Positions 15,131 to 16,652 of a stretch of DNA of 16,652 nucleotides are shown in pieces. The notes beneath the pieces were generated by a model. It was given only the letters and a program-made list of their open reading frames with translations. It was not told where the DNA came from and did no database searches. This stretch comes from CAXBNV01 sp963977185. GTDB taxonomy: Bacteria; Pseudomonadota; Gammaproteobacteria; JAGOUU01. Position 1 is the first letter of the stretch; each line of letters starts with the position of its first letter. The translations under genes were made by a program, and so were the position numbers. The stretch lies in assembly GCA_963977185.1 (NCBI GenBank), contig CAXBNV010000034.1, forward strand, positions 1-16,652, in the 5' to 3' direction.

Positions 15131-15175
15131 GTGTCGACTTTATATTGTGACTTTATATTGTGTCGACTTTATATT
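15131..15175 (+). repeat. Three tandem copies of GTGTCGACTTTATATT (middle copy shortened)
   Basis: Copies are GTGTCGACTTTATATT (15131-15146), GTGACTTTATATT lacking TCG (15147-15159) and GTGTCGACTTTATATT (15160-15175). The outer copies are identical and contain the palindrome GTCGAC. The array has the look of short iterated binding sites (iterons) or of a slippage-generated tract. No replication gene is nearby within the window. Confidence 0.85.
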
Positions 15176-15297
15176 ATTAAACTCCATTTCTTTAATTAGA
15201 TACAAGGAATTATAAGATAGATTTCTAGGTGTATTTAAATAATTCTAATATGATTTTTTTAGATAAGTCTAGTTATATTTTAAAACAAACAGAAAAA

Positions 15298-15306
15298 TGA
15301 TATGCT
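15298..15306 (+). promoter_or_regulatory. Possible extended -10 element for the propeller gene
   Basis: TGATATGCT resembles an extended -10 (TGnTATAAT) with two mismatches and lies 35 nt ahead of ATG 15341. No convincing -35 box is at the right distance. Weak call. Confidence 0.2.
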
Positions 15307-15340
15307 CTTTTTTTAATATTTATTTAATGGATGCTAAGTG

Positions 15341-16345
15341 ATGTTAACATATAAAAAAACTATGTTTAAGAATCTAATTTTCTTATTAGTTATTTTTTGC
15401 TCATCTTATGAAGGATACGCTGATAATAAACAAAACTTCCTTCTAATTAGGGGAGAAAATAATGATATATATTCAATTAACTTAAAGGATAACAGTATAT
15501 CTGATATATTTAAAACTCCTATAAGTAAAAAATATAAAGGTAAGATATATCATGCAGTTGCAGATAATATAAATAAAAAACTTTATTATACATTAAGTGT
15601 TAATGGATACTCACTTGATAATAGAAGCTATTTATTTATATTTAATTATAAAGATAAAAAAACATCAAAAGTTGAGGTGAAAAATAACGATTTAAAGCAT
15701 ATAACTATATCTAAGGATGCAAAGACACTATATATCTCGACTGATCATGGAAGAGTACTAGTCTTTGACACAATTACTATGACTTTTAAAAATGAAATAT
15801 TCGATTTTTATGAGCCTAAAAAAACAGTGTTAAGTCCAGATGGAGAAAAGATTTATGTAATTTGGTATAAAGAAATTGGGGTATATAACACAAAAGATTT
15901 AAGCTTAATTAAATTAATTGAATTATATGAAAAACCAAAAGATTTTGCCTTATCTAATGACGGCATGAAATTATATGTATCATATGATTATGGAAGTTCA
16001 ATAGATAAAATAGATACGGTAAATTATGAGGTTGATGAAGAAATTGATCTACATCGCACAACTAATAATATTAGATTGTCCAAAGATCAAAGAAAGCTTT
16101 TTATAAAAAATTATGGAGGCATATCAATATTAAATCTAAATACAAATAAAGAAGATTCTTATATAGATACAGGCTCTTTAGATGGAGATATGGCTGTTTT
16201 TAGCAACTTAATTTATGTTAAAAATTATGACTGTAGTTGCATTAAAATTATAGATACAGACAAAAACATTGTATTAGGTGAAACAACACGTATACCAGGC
16301 ATTTCTGATATTTATGGAGATCCTATATTATCTATTTCAAACTAA
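15341..16345 (+). CDS. Secreted YVTN-like beta-propeller protein of unknown function
   Basis: A 334-residue exported protein. Residues 8-27 form a signal peptide (hydrophobic IFLLVIF, probable cleavage GYA-DN). The rest shows regularly spaced propeller strands: SKDAKTLYIS (124), SPDGEKIYVI (165), SNDGMKLYVS (205) and SKDQRKLFIK (247), each about 41 residues apart, with less regular blades before and after. This is the YVTN/surface-layer type of beta-propeller, usually a protein- or ligand-binding scaffold without a catalytic signature. Two close cysteines occur near the end (DCSC, 298-300). Starts: GTG 15338 and ATG 15341 are adjacent; ATG 15362 would give a more standard 20-residue signal peptide. 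I prefer 15341 because TGGA lies about 9 nt upstream. The gene stands alone with its own terminator downstream. No role can be assigned. Confidence 0.8.
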   Translation: MLTYKKTMFKNLIFLLVIFCSSYEGYADNKQNFLLIRGENNDIYSINLKDNSISDIFKTPISKKYKGKIYHAVADNINKKLYYTLSVNGYSLDNRSYLFIFNYKDKKTSKVEVKNNDLKHITISKDAKTLYISTDHGRVLVFDTITMTFKNEIFDFYEPKKTVLSPDGEKIYVIWYKEIGVYNTKDLSLIKLIELYEKPKDFALSNDGMKLYVSYDYGSSIDKIDTVNYEVDEEIDLHRTTNNIRLSKDQRKLFIKNYGGISILNLNTNKEDSYIDTGSLDGDMAVFSNLIYVKNYDCSCIKIIDTDKNIVLGETTRIPGISDIYGDPILSISN

Positions 16346-16385
16346 TTGGTATAAAAATATCAAAAAGATAATCAAATATAGCAAT

Positions 16386-16437
16386 GTGGCCACCCACCCC
16401 TGATTAAAAACCAGCATAGGTGGGTGGCTACTTTTTT
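16386..16437 (+). terminator. Strong Rho-independent terminator
   Basis: GTGGCCACCCACC (16386-16398) pairs with GGTGGGTGGCTAC (16419-16431) over 13 bp with a single G-U wobble. The 20-nt loop can itself form a short CTG/CAG stem, and the hairpin is followed at once by six T. It is 40 nt after the propeller stop and is by far the most GC-rich structure in the window. Its stem is unusually strong for this genome, so it may also be a dispersed palindromic element reused as a terminator. Confidence 0.85.
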
Positions 16438-16458
16438 CTTAATTTCAATTAAAGGATA

Positions 16459-16652
16459 ATGCTTAGTTCTGTCCACTCTAGGATCAGGTAGGTTTTCAAA
16501 AAGATTATTAGATCATATGTTGATATATATTGTCGATTATTTCTTAAAATTTAGATGATCTTGCCCTGGGTCTTGCAGCATTAATACCAATTGGCTCATT
16601 ATTAGGGTATAGTTATGTTTTTTGTTGGATTTTTATTAGTGTTTTTAATTTA
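16459..16652 (+). pseudogene. Possible decayed membrane-protein gene, running off the window
   Basis: AAAGGATA followed by ATG at 16459 opens only 10 codons. The overlapping frame from 16460 reads LSTLGSGRFSKRLLDHMLIY and continues to a TGA at 16556-16558. From 16548 to the window end another frame is open without an ATG and reads DDLALGLAALIPIGSLLGYS, then a hydrophobic segment. The hydrophobic character and the run of broken frames suggest a frameshifted membrane-protein gene, but I recognise no family and the sequence could be non-coding. The end of the window prevents a decision. Confidence 0.25.

Larger units (their letters stand above)
14883..15337 (+). other. 455-nt intergenic region with a repeat-bearing island
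   Basis: No reading frame with a credible start and ribosome binding site was found. The left half is AT-rich, with a weak terminator-like hairpin near 14936-14960. A GC-richer patch begins near 15092 and runs into direct repeats ending at 15175. The last 150 nt are again AT-rich and presumably hold the promoter of the propeller gene. Confidence 0.7.

Noticed and set aside
15250..15300. 16-codon ORF starting ATGATTTTTTTAGAT
   Set aside because: Too short, without a ribosome binding site or recognisable content.
1..16652. Relaxase, integrase, transposase, CRISPR array or tRNA gene
   Set aside because: Looked for as expected parts of a mobile element, but none of the open frames or intergenic sequences supports one inside this window.

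Overview
The window is AT-rich throughout, with Lys, Asn, Ile and Leu dominating its proteins and TTA, AAA and AAT the preferred codons. It holds two clear gene blocks on the + strand followed by a poorly coding right end. This composition, a P-type (VirB/VirD4) type IV secretion system and a HelCBA/CzcCBA metal pump suggest the accessory DNA (plasmid or integrative conjugative element) of a low-GC proteobacterium. A host-associated gammaproteobacterium of the Legionella/Francisella kind is my best guess, but the sequence does not settle the taxon.

Positions 1-8762 carry a tightly packed conjugation/secretion operon in the order virB4 - virB5 - small lipoprotein - virB6 - virB8 - virB9 - virB10 - virB11 - virD4. 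Genes overlap by 1-4 nt or abut, so translational coupling is expected. virB1-virB3 would lie upstream of the window. No relaxase or oriT was recognised. The 5' part of virB4 is interrupted by an in-frame TAG at 38-40, and no ATG follows for more than 200 codons, so this copy may be broken. The 42-codon lipoprotein (2551-2679) occupies the slot between virB5 and virB6, and no separate virB7 lies between virB6 and virB8.

Positions 8815-14882 are a heavy-metal resistance block: a short cation diffusion facilitator, then a TolC-type outer membrane channel, a His-rich periplasmic adaptor and a CzcA-type RND pump. The last three would form a tripartite envelope-spanning exporter of divalent cations, fed in part by the inner-membrane CDF. 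The block starts just after virD4 with no obvious terminator between them, which fits a cargo segment attached to a conjugative module. The pump genes look somewhat richer in G+C than the T4SS genes.

Positions 14883-15337 are a 455-nt non-coding stretch. It contains a GC-richer patch with an imperfect hairpin followed by three copies of a 13-16 nt direct repeat. Then comes one secreted beta-propeller protein (15341-16345) of unknown function, a strong Rho-independent terminator (16386-16437), and a final stretch with broken membrane-protein-like reading frames.

No clearly new multi-gene system was found. The points most worth a second look are the interrupted virB4, the minimal lipoprotein, the unusual nucleotide-binding residues of VirD4, a composition shift in the 3' part of virD4, and the repeat-bearing island at 15092-15175.
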